Shown here piece by piece: positions 37,217 to 50,200 of a stretch of DNA of 64,000 bases. Location of the stretch: contig OZ218953.1 in NCBI GenBank assembly GCA_965112735.1, positions 4,402,001 through 4,466,000 on the forward strand. Reading direction: 5' to 3'. A program made the position numbers and the translations under genes. A model generated the notes under the pieces. It was not told where the DNA came from, did not search any database, and saw only the letters and a list, made by a program, of their open reading frames with translations. The stretch comes from Phaeosaccion multiseriatum. Taxonomy: Eukaryota; Ochrophyta, other classes. Position 1 is the stretch's first letter. Every line of letters begins with the position of its first letter.

Positions 37217-39347
37217 TCAAGGGCACATGAGTGATTCCCTTGTATCCACCCCGGTAACGGGATTAGTGCCGGTGGCATCAGGGCGGGCACAAAGCTTCTT
37301 GACAACATCCTTGCGAAGGATGCAGTCGGAGAAGTCCGCGCCTTCGATGCTCTTGACGTCTGTGACGGAGGCCCTGGTCCGGCCGACGAAGCAGACGAAG
37401 CAGACGAAGCCGAGGAAAGGTAAGCAGCATGGGGCACGAAGAGAACACGGGAGAGCAAAAGTACGGGGTTGAGTGTGCATGCTTGTGTGTGTGTGTGTGT
37501 GTGTGTTAAATGAGCACAACCTCGAGCTCTTGTAGAGACAATCAATTCGAGAGGAGTCGCGCTCTCTTTCAAAAAGAGCTCCCTCCCCTCCAGAGATAAG
37601 AGAGAGACTTTGGCAGACGGACATGAGGGAGACAGGGACAAGACAGCTAGAGACAGGGAAGGGTGTACAAACACACACACACACACACAAGCACACAAGA
37701 AAGAGAGAGAGAGTACCTTACCCGAAGTAGGCGCCCTGCAGGTTTGCGTTGGTGAGGTCAATGCCGTCCAAGTTGGCGTCCTCCATGGTCATCGTCACGC
37801 CAGTCACGCCTTGAAGAGGAAGGGGGACAGGAGCAGGTGCAGGGAGGCAGAGATGACAGGTGGTGAGTGAGTGAGTGCCCAATGAGCGAGGAGCCTCTGA
37901 CATACATCGCCTCCGTCACCTGTGAAGTCCGACCGTGTAAGGTCTGATTTGAAGAATCGAGCCCCTGTCAAGTCCGAACCCTACCTCGCGGGGAAAGGAC
38001 AAGCGGCAACAGCAGTAGGAGTTGGTGATACAGCAGCAGGGCAGCCAGTGGGACATGCAAGACACCGCGGGCAAAGAGCGTATACAACAGTGGCGCAGTC
38101 ACGTCAGTGGTGCCTCTTGGCGGAGGAGTACAAAATTTGGGGGGGGGCTGTTGTCAGGCTGTGAGAGCAATGGAGCCCTGCTTGGAGCCCAGGGCATACA
38201 ACAGACGGAGCTCTCCTTGGGGGCCGAGGCTATAGGCCTCTGAAGCGTCGCTTACCTTGAACGAGACTTCTTGGGCGATGCACCCGGAGAAGTCCTTCCC
38301 CCTGTACTTTCCATTGGAAAAGTCCTACACGCAACAAGGGGGACGAGAGCGCAGAGAGGGGGGGGAGGAAAGGGCGTTGGCCGGTTGGCCGGGGGGTACG
38401 GGGTGTGAGGTAAGGCGTATGGGGATAGGGTATGGGGAAGAAGGGGGTGCACTCCGCCAACCTCTTCCCTCCGGTTTCTTCCCCTCCCGTTGCCCCTATG
38501 TTGCCTCGCCTATGTTCGTCTGCGCTGCCCGCTCCCCTTGTCGCCACCCCTGTCCCGTGTCTGGTCTGTACGTGCATACCCACGCACCTCTCCGGTGAGC
38601 CTGAGATTGGCATAGTCAAGCCCACCTCCGGAGACAGCCTCCGCTACAGGAGGAGTGAATACATGAGAAGGAAGGCCGTCCCCGCCTCCGAAGAGCACTG
38701 CCGCCCCTAGAACCAGCGAGCCAAGAGCAGCGCTGCCAGAGCAATGGGAAGGGGTGACAGGGATGAGATGGAGGGAGACATCAGGAGGGGTCGCACAGAG
38801 GAGTGACATCAGTGATGAATGGCAACTGAGCCGGCTATGGACTCCAATACGCTTCCTTGTTTGCCACCCTTTCCTCTTGTTTTGATGTACCACCTTTACA
38901 CCCCACACCCCAGTCTATACCTCCACGGCACCTCTGCTTTCCTTCACCATCTTCCACTTGGGCTATTCCCCACCTCAATCTCTTCTCCCCTCCCCCCCCT
39001 CCTCATTCTTTACTCCTCTCCTCCCTCATGTCAAACACACTTCCCCACTCACCCCACAGCCCTCCCCGTGGCGCCGCCGTCTTCCTCTGAAGCCCTCATC
39101 TGCAAGGGAAAGGATGATCCCCTGCTACTTCTCCCGCTGCTGCTGCTGCTGCTGCTGCTGCTGATGCCGCTTCCGCGTGCCTGGGCTCGCATTAGACCTT
39201 GGGGTGCTGTACAGTAACACGGACGGGGAGTTAAATACAAGTGCGAAACACGCAGAACCGCCTCGCTCGCGCTGCCTCACCGAATGCTTCGCCGCAGAAG
39301 GCCAACAAGGCCATTGACAGAACCGAAAGCAGGTGGGAGGGGAGCAT
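37217..39347 (-). CDS. thylakoid-lumen pentapeptide-repeat protein (TL17-like)
   Basis: Exons 39281-39347, 39053-39206, 38588-38732, 38256-38324, 37920-37980, 37722-37809 and 37217-37373 close at 246 residues. Exon 1 is a signal peptide ([22 protein letters not shown]). The intron splits the next codon, producing EAFAPQG, a textbook ASAFAP plastid junction. A Ser-rich transit peptide and a second hydrophobic segment ([14 protein letters not shown]) ending AEAVSG look like a thylakoid transfer domain. The mature part has pentapeptide repeats ([52 protein letters not shown]) and the C-terminal block [12 protein letters not shown] through [17 protein letters not shown] that is shared with plant TL17. 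Role in the lumen is unknown. Confidence 0.9.
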
Positions 39348-39507
39348 CGCGAAAGAGCAATTGAACATGTGCGTCAACAACTTTGGAGCACCAACACGCC
39401 AACAAGCTGAGGGATTCTCCCTTTTGGTGAGGTTTTTTTGTTTTTTTCTTTTTTCTCTCTCCGGATTCTCTCTCTGGCGGGTGGGTGAGGGGCATATTGG
39501 CAAGGAG
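39348..39507. promoter_or_regulatory. divergent promoter region, TL17-like / TTL-like
   Basis: This 160-base spacer between opposed start codons contains a T-rich stretch at 39433-39453 and pyrimidine-rich DNA on the plus strand. No specific element was recognised. Confidence 0.4.
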
Positions 39508-42250
39508 ATGCCCACCCTTCTCCGCAATGAGCACTTCCACTTCAGACCCACCGAAAAATACAGCGTTCTTTGCGTCTCTGGTGAAGGATTTGTCGTGCCA
39601 GCAGCAGGAGGCGCGGACAACAGGACAAAAGGGGAAGCCGTAAATCGCAGCAAGAGTGGTAGTCCACGGCGTACGGTGTGTTTGGACGTGGTGTGCGAGT
39701 ACTGTAGTGCACTGGCGCATGAAGCCTTCAGGAAGCGGCGGGGCAGATGGAGAATAGTCAAGTCGAGGTGAGTTGGGGGAGGATCGGAAAAGGAGGGGAC
39801 ACAGATTCACAGAGGGTTGTATCGTCGTTCGCGGACCATGCTCTTCTTTGCCCAGCTCATCAAAGTCGTCTCTTTCCTGGGCCTTTCTTTTCCTGGGGAA
39901 CGTGACGTCGTGGCTGCTCCCTTCGCACCAGTGGGGAGGCGGATTTACACTGGGGTGACTACGAGTGCCTGGCCTGGGATCGCATTGTGGAGGGAGGGCT
40001 ACGGGCTAATAGCTACTGCATACGCAAGGGCCTCAGCCGGAAGGCTCAGCTCAGCATGTATGTCCGAAAACACTTGGCCAAAGGAAGGTTGCGCATTAGC
40101 GGGGACCAAAAGGGCAGCGAGATCAGTTCCGGCAAGGGTACTACTGCTCCTCCTTCCTCCAGCGACCTCTTGGCTGCCGCTATGGTGCGTGTTGATGCAA
40201 TGCTTGACGCTTATCCCCCCCCCCAACACGCTAACCATCCCCTCCATTTGTTTTTTCTGCTCCTTCCGAGCTTGCTTTGCGAAGCGTACAGTCCCCTTCC
40301 TTTAAGCTCACTGAGTGCTTTCAACCCCTTGGCTGACTAGCAAGTACCTTCCCCCTGATCCCTGACCCCGTCTTCTCCATCCCTCTCCTCATAGCCCAAG
40401 ACCCTAGTGATTGATACATGGGAGGCATTCGATGACAACATCACGTTCAACATGGGTGGGGATGTGGCTTCATTTGGCGATGACTTTGGAGTGACTCAGG
40501 CCTTTAGCGAGAAGGACAGACTGGACTGGTGCCTAGAGGAGACTAAGGAGGCAATGGCGGGCGCGCAAGGTGAGGGAGGCGAAGGAGCGAGTGGGCGGGA
40601 GGTGGTGAGAGGCAGGGGCCAGGAGATGGGTCATCCCTATGGTATCTGCTTCCTTCCTTCCTTCCTTCCTTCCCTCCTTCTTTCCGTCCTTCCTTCCTTC
40701 CTTCTGACCGTCCACCCCCCCCCCCCCCCGCGCCGCCCCGCCCCGCCCCGACCACTTTGCCTCGTGCTTTTCTTTTGACTCGTCCCTCCCTTAAGGTCCT
40801 TGGATCCTCAAGCCCTCCACGCTGAACAAGGGAGTGGGGGTGTCCGTTGTGGACACCTTCGAGAAGCTGCGGGGCATCGTGCACGAGAATCCCGACATCA
40901 GGGAGTGGGTGAGTGTGCATCGGTCGATCGTGACACGCACGCGTACATCCTATGGCCCATTTCGTCTCACTGCCTCCTGCTGGCCAATCAAGTCATTTAC
41001 ATAGTCCCTTGCTTGGCCCTCACTCCTTCCCCTCCGCTTGATATAGAAGTGATTTCATTCGCTGATTGATGTTTGGTTGATCCCTCCCTCCCTTCCCCCC
41101 TCCCTCCCCCCCTTCCCTCTCTGTATCACCAACAGGTGCTGCAAGACTACATCACCAACCCACTGCTGCTGCGGGGGCGAAAGTTCCATCTGCGCGCCTA
41201 CGTGCTGGCCGTGGGCTGCCTTCGCGTATTGTTCTTCGACAAGGTGCTTCTCCTGTCTGCAGCAAGGCCCTACACGGAGGGGGATTGGACCGATGCCTTT
41301 GCCCACCTCACCAACACGGCCAGACAGGCGGAGGGAGACGGTTTCAAGGAAGAGGAGTGGTAAGCTGTGCTGAGCTGTAGGCGGCGCTATAGAGTGATGA
41401 ACAAGCCTTGTTGCTACACACATTCCTTCCTCCGTCACTTGTTGCTCTTGCTCTTCTCTTCTTACCTCTTACTCTTACTCTTACGCTTACCCTTCCTGTC
41501 TCCGCCCCTCCTTGGCAGTGTGGGTATGCTCCAAGACCTTATCCCCGACCTTCAGCAGCACAGAGGCTGGAGCCTTGACCAAGCAGCTCAGGCAGTCGCA
41601 GGCGTGTCCCTCGCCATGCGCTCTATCACGGCTGAGCTGTTCAGGGCCTTCAGGGGCGAGTTTGCCGTCTTCTCGCCCCTGCCACACTGCTTTGAGCTCT
41701 TTGGCCTGGACTTTATGGTAAGGAAGGAAGGCCATGTCGGCCCATATGCCTCTCCTTCCCCGCCCCTTGCCCCTCCCTTCTTGCTGTTATGCCTCTCCCT
41801 GCCCATACATACACTACTCTGGCCACCACCGCACTGCTTTGAGATATTTGGCCTGGACTCTATCCTAAGCCCCTCTCCGCCCTCCCTCATATCCCTCCCT
41901 CCTCCCTTCCCATATGCCTCTCACTGCCTGCCCATACGCCCGTGATCCCCCCCCCCCAGGTGGGACAAGACGATTTTCAAGTTTATTTGCTTGAAGTTAA
42001 CCCGGGCCCAGACATGAAGCAGACAGGAGACAGACTCAAGGGGGTCATCGAGCAGCTCACGGAGGACACTGTCACGGTGTGCTGCGATCGGCACTACAAC
42101 GACGATGAGGAGGGAGGGGGAGGGGGAGGGGGGGAGGGAGGGGCGGAGGGGGGGAGAGAGCGGCCGAGCCTGACGGGTACCGGCTTTGTGGAGGTGCTGA
42201 ACGAGCAGTGGATGGGGGGCAGCGGCGACGTTCGGATGAAAATGATTTGA
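39508..42250 (+). CDS. tubulin-tyrosine-ligase (TTL) family protein
   Basis: Seven exons (39508-39767, 39932-40184, 40395-40569, 40796-40908, 41136-41359, 41519-41717, 41960-42250) close at 504 residues. TTL-family enzymes add amino acids (Tyr, Glu or Gly) to tubulin tails using ATP. Recognisable blocks are NSYCIRKGLSRKAQL near the front, then the ATP-grasp fold: GPWILKPSTLNKGVGVSVVD (nucleotide-binding lysine), VLQDYITNPLLLRGRKFHLR, YVLAVGCLRVLFFDK, and metal-binding YLLEVNPGPDMKQTGDRL. A Gly/Glu-rich insert from (GGGGGA)n lies near the C-terminus. Substrate type (Tyr, Glu or Gly) cannot be told. The start at 39508 is the first Met after the divergent promoter that keeps the frame; exon 1 is the least supported. 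Confidence 0.87.
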
Positions 42251-42527
42251 CGAAGAGCAGAGAAAGGGTAGCAAGGCAAACAGTGTATCTATCGCGAAGA
42301 AGGGGTTAGGAGAAAATGATACCCTATCGTAGTGTAATCTACACACACGCGCGCGCATCTCACATCCATTTATTTACATGTTCCCAAAAGAGCTTCCGCT
42401 GCTTGGGCGAGGTGGGGTGTGGGTATCCGAAAGGGCAGGACGCCTCTGTCTCTCTCCCTATCAGTCCTCCTCCCCCTCTTGCCCGCCCCTGCCGGACCCT
42501 CTCCCTCTCTCCTCTCCCTCCTCCTCT

Positions 42528-42720
42528 TCAGTCCTCCTCCTCCTCCTCGTCCCCTGCCCCCGTGCCCCCCATCTTATACTCCGGCTTGAGCTCCCAGTGG
42601 TTCTTGAACTGCCCCTTCCTCGCCATCACCGCCACCTCTCTTAAGACGTCTTTGAGGTGCTGATCGGGCTGGTTCAGCACTCTGTTGAGGTCACGATAGA
42701 GGTACCGGTCTTGTCTGCAA

Positions 42721-42756
<36 letters not shown>

Positions 42757-44091
42757 GGCAGGACAGAGAGAGAGAGCAGGCAGACAGGCACGTTCAGTTT
42801 CTTGACATCGACCGATATCAATACAGGAAAGAGGGGTCAATCCACCATACATGTTGGGTTGTATGTCATGCATGTGCTGCTTCCTCGCTTCCTCACCCAC
42901 TATTCCACCATCGCACCTGCTGAAGAGGTTGAAGAGCATGGAGCGAAGCGTATCCACATCCATCCTCTCCCTCTTGGCCCCGCTCCCGTCCGTCGGCAAG
43001 CCCGCGGCCGCAGCAGCCGCAGCAGCAGCCTGATTGGCGGTGATGGCGCGGTTGAAGGCATTGTCCTCACCCCCTTGTCCCCCCGGTCCGCTCGTTGCCC
43101 GATAGACGTCCTGCACCAGACCCTCCCTCTTCTCTTTCTCTCTTCTCTCCTTCCCTTCCTGCTTCTTGACTTCGTCCATCTGTTTCTTTTGCTTTGCAAT
43201 CTCCTGCTTCGTGATAGGCTTTACGACACTGGGCAGGCATACATGTACAGGTAGGTACAAAGACAAAGTGACGCAGACACGGTGGGTGGGGTATACTTTG
43301 GAAGGGGAAAGAGCAGCAGGCCACTCACTATCCAGTCAGCAGTCAGAGGCAAGCACGCAAGCAAGCAAGCTACACAAAGGCACTCAGATGGACTCACTTT
43401 TGCTTTATTGTGGCCCCGACTAGCCTCTCCCTCATGAGCCCTTTGTACTGCCGATTCTGCTGCGGCTGGAGGTTGTACGAGCGAGTGACTCTTGCTTTGA
43501 TGGACCCGCCCCCGCCCCCGGTGGGAGAGAAAGTCAAGGCATCTTCGACGTCACCTTGCGCGGCAAGCTTGAATTGAGTGGGAACCTTGGTCTGTTGCGT
43601 ATAGAGTGAAGGGGGGGTGGAAAATAGATGAGCAAGGCAAGTGAGGAATCGTTTGAAAAGACTTCATCGCCACTCGGATTGACTCACCTTTCTCCCTCCT
43701 TGTACTGTCGTAGTGGCTGCATGGAGCTTGACTTCAAGGCAGTCTCTACCGTGCGCATCCTTTCCCGCTACCAGCTTGCCGACTTCCACGCTCTCCTCCG
43801 CTTTCTCCCACGCGCTGTACACCGCAGCGGGGACCTGAGCGCGGACGCAGAGCGTGACAAGCACGATAGCCCGAGGTTAAGCGGAGCGTGGACAGGAATC
43901 ATTAATCTAGGCCACGCTATCCCTCTATCCCTCCGACAAAGAGGAGTAGCTCCCTTGTCAAGGTGTGCCTTCACCACCCTGCTGCTCACCTTCACCAGCC
44001 ATACTTGCTTGTCCTCACCCCTCAAATCTAGTAAGTTCTTCCGACTCTTCTTCGCCTCCCTTTCATCGCCTTCATAGCCCCGCCCTGCCAT
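42528..44091 (-). CDS. GTF2F2: transcription factor IIF subunit beta (RAP30 / GTF2F2)
   Basis: Exons 43990-44091, 43688-43834, 43398-43591, 42917-43228 and 42528-42714 close at 313 residues. TFIIF beta binds RNA polymerase II and helps it into the pre-initiation complex. The N-terminal dimerisation part is visible as KQVWLVK, then AWEKAEESVEVGKLVAGKD. The middle has the conserved ARVTRSYNLQ and QYKGLMRERLVG block. The C-terminal winged helix reads TLRSMLFNLFSR, YLYRDLNRVLNQPDQHLKDV and KNHWELKPEY, and the protein ends in an acidic tail. It is longer than human RAP30 (249) because of an Ala-rich loop and linker. I preferred the ATG at 44091; the frame stays open slightly upstream but without a better Met. 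Confidence 0.93.
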
Positions 44092-44226
44092 ATCCTTTGT
44101 CTTCACTCGGGGTCGAATGGACGTAATAAGTCAATGCATACCGCCGGTGGCTGGAGAACCAACACATCGTTTTGTTTTTTTTTCCTTTCCTTTCATTCGT
44201 AACGCTTCATTCTCCAAGGGAGCACC
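44092..44226. promoter_or_regulatory. divergent promoter region, TFIIF beta / RCC1-TRP-like gene
   Basis: Only 135 bases separate two opposed start codons. A T-rich run (44170-44190) is the only notable feature. Confidence 0.4.
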
Positions 44227-47200
44227 ATGGGGGTGCTTTGGGTGCTCCTCAACCTGGCCTGGCTCGTTGCTTGTGCTCGAGCAAGTCTTGTCCATACCAA
44301 TGGAGAAAGCACGTGCGGCAGTGTGAATAATGCACTGAAGTGCTGGGGTGGGTAAGTATCCTCGCCTTTCTCCTTTTCTCCCCTGTGCTCTTCATTCCTT
44401 CTCTTTGTCCTTGCATACATCCAGAATTAGTGGCGGGCAGCTCGGCACCGGTTCCATACCACCTGGCTATGTCGGAGATGATCCTGGGGAAATGGGGAAC
44501 TCCTTGAACGTGACGGACATTGGCACGCAGAGAAACGTGACGGCGCTGGGCGGTCCTACGGGGAGCAACTGTGCCGTACGAACTGATGGCTCTCTCGTTT
44601 GCTGGGGTCTCAATAACGTTGGGCAGCTTGGATATGTAAGTACAAGTACGGCTAGATTGGTTAGCTCCTTCCCCATAAAGAATCTCATCATCTCCCCAAC
44701 CCCCGGCTCCCAGGACGACTCCGCGGACCGGGGCTTTTTCTCCACTGACATGGGCGACAACCTGACCCCTATTAACCTCGGCGCCAATGCCTCAGACGTG
44801 TGCGGAGGGGAGGATTACACATGTGCCCTACTCACCACAGGGGAGGTGAAATGTTGGGGCGCGAACGACAAGGGACAGTTGGGTCAGGCGAACACGAATT
44901 CCATCGGAGCTGCCTCGGGAGATATGGCGTCTCTGAGTGCTGTTGATTTGGGAACTGGCGTGGAGGCCACTTCCCTTTCTTGTGGACTTGAGCACGTCTG
45001 CGTGGTCACCGACATCACTGACGAAGTGAAGTGCTGGGGCTCAAATGACAGTGGAAAGCTAGCCCTCGACAAAAACAGTTTTGTCTCTTGGGGAAATTTG
45101 GGCAATTCAATGGGCGACAATTTGCCAAACGTCTATTCCACGGTCGACTTCAAGGCCGTCGCTGCAGGAGGAATGCACACGTGTGCGGTGAGTGCTGCCA
45201 ATCAGAGGGCAGGTGATCCATGTGTGGGTGTGCGTGTGTGTGGGTGGGTGGCGTGCGTTCCTTCGTGCTCCACCGCTTGTCTTCCACCCAGCCAGTTGTG
45301 AACGTTCGCCCTTGCGCTGCAACAGAGGACAGACCCTCACCACCGCCTCTGGACCGACCCTCACATCCCATACTGTTCCTCTCCTCTCTTTGGCCTTCTT
45401 GTGATTACTCTGCTGTCGCTGGTGCTTGCTGTCGATCTCTACTGCGATTCTTACACCAAAACGAAGATTCGCGTAACGAACGACGTGGTGTGCTGGGGCC
45501 TGAATGATAAAGGTGAGAGGATCGGTATCGACAGGGATCGAGGTGTCCGTACACTGGAACTGAAACTGGGACGGGCTGGGAGGCACGGCCGCTCTCTTGT
45601 GTCGGGGAGGTAGGGAGGGCAAGGGAGGGGCACCCTTCGAACAGGGAGGTGTGAGTATTGCCTTTTCTTCTCTTGCGCTCGCGTATGCTATATTCGTGTG
45701 CTCACTCTCTGCGCGCCATCCATCTCCGACTCGCCGCCCGGCCTTCTTCATTCTCGCTTCTCTCTCTCTCTCTCGGACCATGCGCACAGGCCAGGTAAGA
45801 AGAAAGTCAATGCATACTCTCTACGGTCATGTCTACAGCCATTCTTGTGCTCATCACGCCCAAGCAACACAACTCGGTCAATCACCCTGCCCACCCCGAC
45901 TGCTCGACCCGTGCCGTTTCTCCCCTCCTCAGCTCGGTATCGGAAGCACGGAAAACGTGGACAACACCGTCGATTTTAACAACATGGTACGGCAAGCAGC
46001 ACCAAACCCACGTCTGTGTGTGTGCGCGCGGGTGTGTGTGCTGTGTTCCACGTATGTGCGTGTGTGCGATTTTGTGTTTGCGTGTCCTCCCGTAACGAAA
46101 CTGTGGCGAAAGGCGTTGCTTCACGTCCGTCTTCAGTCGCGCTTTAGACTGATTTGATTGACTTTCACGACCATTCTTTGCGGCCGAGGGAGACCTTCTC
46201 ACTCTCTCCCTTCTCCTTCGTTGTGTCTATCTCTTTGTCGTCTCTCTCTCTCTGTCTCTCCTGCTCTCCCCCCCATCAATGGGCGTTTCTCTCTCTATCT
46301 CTCTCTCTTCCTCTCTCTTTCTCTCATTCTCTCTCCCTCCGTCTCTCTTTCTCTCTCATCCCATAGGGGCCCGTGGACCTGGGCTATAATAGAACCGCTT
46401 TAGCGTTGGCCACGAGTTATAGCGCGTCGTGCGCGATACTCGACGGAGGTCAGAAGCAAAACAAGCCCTCAGCTTGTATAGAACAAGGCAACAGAAGCAG
46501 AGAATGTGTCAGTTGCTGTGTACAGATCATGCTCGGAAACACAATCGAACGTCGGCAGAAACCTGGCTAGCGGGGGTGGGCACGGCAAGAGCCTCTGCTC
46601 GAAGCGGTTGCTGCTATATCAGTGCTACTGCTGCTGCTGTATCACCAAGTGCTGCTGTCTCCACCCGTGTTGTCTAGTTTTGCCGGTGGACTGCGGATCG
46701 CCGCTTTTCCCTACTCTTTGTAGGTGTGATCTTCCACCCATCTTCCCTCTCACTCTACTTGTGCTCCTCTCTCCCTTGCGCAGGTGAAGTCAAGTGTTGG
46801 GGAGAGGGTGCGTGGGGAGGTGAGTTCCCTATTGGCGTGACTTCTCCCTCCCTCCCTCCCTCCCTCCCTCCCTCCCTCCCTCTCTCTCTCTCTCCCTCCC
46901 TCCCTCCTCTTTCCTTCCTTCTTCCCTCCCTCCCTCCCTCCCTCCCTCCCTCCCTCCCTCCCTCCCTCCCTCCCTCCCTCCCTCCCTCCCTCCCTCCCTC
47001 CCTCCCTCCCTCCCTCCCTCCCTCCCTCCCTCCCTCCCTCCCTCCCTTCCTCCCTCCCTCCCTCCCTCTCTCCCCTCCTCCCTCCCTCCCTCCCTCCCTC
47101 CCTCCCTCCCTATCTCCCTCTCTCCCTCCCTCCCTCCTCTTTCCTTCCTTCTTCCCTCCCTCCCTCCTTCCTTCCCTTGCTCCCTTCCTCCCTCCCGCCC

Positions 47201-50200
47201 CTCCTCCCTCCCTCCCTCCCTCCCTCCCTCCCTCCCTCCTCTTTCCTTCCTTCTTCCCTCCCTCCCTCCCTCCCTCCCTTCCTCCCTCCCGCCCTCCCTC
47301 CCTCCCGCCCTCCCTCCCTCCCTCCCTCCCTCCCTCCCTCCCTCCCTCCCTCCTCTTTCCTTCCTTCTTCCCTCCCTCCCTCCCTCCCTTCTTCCCTCCC
47401 TCCCTCCCTCCCTTCCTTCCTTCCTTCCTTCCTCCCTCCCTTCCTCCCTCCCTTCCTCCCTCCCTCCCTCCCTCCCTCCCTCCCTCCTCTTTCCTTCCTT
47501 CTTCCCTCCCTCCCTCCCTCCCTCCCTCCCTCCCTCCCTCCCTCCCTCCCTCCCTCCCTCCCTTCCTCCCTCCCTCCCTCCCTCCCTCCCTCCCTCCCTC
47601 CCTCCTCTTTCCTTCCTTCTTCCCTCTCTCCCTTCCTCCCTCCCTCCCCCTCCCTCCCTCTGTATCACCAACTCTCTGCGTGGATCAATCGCCCTCGCTG
47701 CCCTACTTACCTACTCCCCTCCCGTCCGCGCCTTGCACGAGCAGAGCTTGCCCAGGGGGATGACGACAACATCGGCACGACCTCCGGTGACATGGGAGAC
47801 AACTTAAGTCCAATCCAATTTGATGTCGTCTCTTCCATTGCCGTGTCAATTTCTGGTAAAGACCATGTCTTTTGCGCGGTAAGAAGCGGTTTCTGCCTTG
47901 CAAGTTCGACTCACACCCCTCACCTCCCGTGCGATCCCCGTCGGCAGGCCCCTCTCAAGCTACCTCACTCACTCACTCACTCACTCACTCACTCACTCAC
48001 TCACTCACTCACTCACTCACTCACTCACTCACTCACTCACGCACTCACTCACCCGTTCACTCACTCACTCACTCACGCACTCACTCACCCGTTCACTCAC
48101 TTACTCACTCCCTTACTCATTCACTCACTTCACTCACTCACTCACTCACTCACTCACTCACTCACTCACTCACTCACTCACTCACTTACTTACTCACTCA
48201 CGGACCCACCCAGACATCCACCCACCCACTCACCTACACATCCCCTCACTCGCTCTCTCACTCACTCACTCACTCACTCACTCACTCACTCACTCACTCA
48301 CTCACTCACTCACTCACTCACTCACTCACTCACACACTCACTCACTCACTCACTCACTCACTCACTTTCTTCCTCACTCACTCACGTCACTTACACGTCC
48401 GTTTCTGCTTTGTTTCTCGTACCTCTCTCTCTGTCTCTCTCGTCAGTCGTTCGACAATGACGCTATAGCATGCTGGGGTAACAACAACATGTACGTGCAC
48501 GTGGAGGCGGAATCAAGCACCAGGGACTACTCCGGTGGATTGACGGAGGGTATGCCCTTCTTCGACTCACTCACTCACTCACTCACTCACTCACTCACTC
48601 ACTTACTCACTCACTCACTCACTCACTCACTCACTCACTCACTCACTCACTCACTCACGCACGCACTCACTCACTCATTCACCCCCCTCCCACCTTCTCT
48701 CCCTCTCTCCCCTATTACCCTCCACAGGGGGCAGATCGGTCTCGAAGTCGGCACTTCGGAAATTGGTGTGACAGCCGAAACAGTTCCCTTGGCGGATGTC
48801 GTCTTTGGGGGGGCGGAGAGCACTCCAGCCCCAACAGCAGCTCCAACAGCAGCTCCAACGTTAGCCCCAACAGCAGCCCCAACATTAGCCCCAACAGCAG
48901 CCCCAACAGTAGCTCCAACAGTAGCTCCAACAGCAGGCCCAACAGCAGCTCCAACAGTAGCTCCAACAGCAGCTCCAACACTAGCCCCAACAGTAGCTCC
49001 AACAGCAGCCCCAACAGTAGCTCCAACAGCAGGCCCAACAGCAGCTCCAACAGCAGGCCCAACAGCAGCTCCAACAGTAGCTCCAACAGCAGCCCCAACA
49101 GTAGCTCCAACAGCAGGCCCAACAGCATCTCCGACACCGGCGCCCCTGGCCCCGACCCCCCTGCCCAGCGCCGAGGAGTCGAAGACACAGTTTCGACAGC
49201 AGCTTTGGACCCAGCTTGTTCTAAACACCACCACTACACGTAGTACCGTTGAGTCGGGAACGAGAAGGCTCACGGAAGGTAGGGTAAGGTAGGGTGGTGT
49301 GGCGATAGCATGCAGCAAGCGTATTACAGGGGACAGGCTTGGGCTTGACGATTCAAAACCTGTCCTCTCCTCTCCTCTCCCCTCCTCTCCTCTCCCCTCC
49401 TCTCCTCTCCTCTCCTCTCCTCTCCTCTCCTGTACCATCGTGTCCTGCCCTGTCGCTGTCTCACTGACTGTACTCCTCTTCCCGCTCCTTGTTGCTACTG
49501 TGCTGCTCAGGACTGGCTGACGACGCTTCAGTCCAGGAGCAGCTCCTCTACAATGGGACCCTCTTCGTCCTCGAGGCCTCGCTGCCCGTCTTTGAGGACA
49601 TCGAGCCCCCTACCATCAAGCTGCCCTACTTCTCCGCAGAGCCCTCCTCAACTCAGTCCACTCAGTCCACTCAGTCCACTCAGTCCACTCACTCCCCTCA
49701 TTCCTACTACTACTACACATCCTACTACTACACAACCACCTCTGCCAGCACCAACACCACCACCACCACCACCACCACCACCAACAGCAGCACCACCTAC
49801 CTGCTCAACTACACGGCCGAGGTGACGTACAACACTGCAGATCTTCTCTCAGAAACCTCCGTGAGCGGCAGCACCAGCGCCATAGCCGAGTCCATCCTGC
49901 AAGGCCTGTCCAACACCTCAGCCTTTCGACAAGGCTTCACATCCTGGCTGCTGGATGCGGATACGTCATCCGCCGATGTGCAGGTCCAAGGCGTCGTGAT
50001 GGACCTTCCCACCGTGCTCACGTCCACCGACTTGTATACCTACTTCAACGCAACCCCGGCTCCTACCCCGGCCCCTACCCCGGCCCCGCCCCCCAAACAG
50101 GTGGTGGAGGAGGCCTTGGGCACCACAGTGGCAGTAGCAGCGAGTGTTGCCGCCGGAGGGGCGGCGGCGGTGGCTACAGCCTCGGCGTCTGCGGCCTCTG

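Noticed and set aside
46829-47671. 280-codon minus-strand open frame of Gly/Arg/Glu repeats
   Set aside because: It is the complement of the (CCCT)n intron array; all frames stay open because the repeat lacks stops.
48491-48549. Extension of RCC1-TRP exon 10 to a donor at 48549
   Set aside because: That end cannot be joined in frame to the exon at 48728, whereas the GTACGT donor at 48491 gives NNNMGQIG, the expected RCC1 turn.
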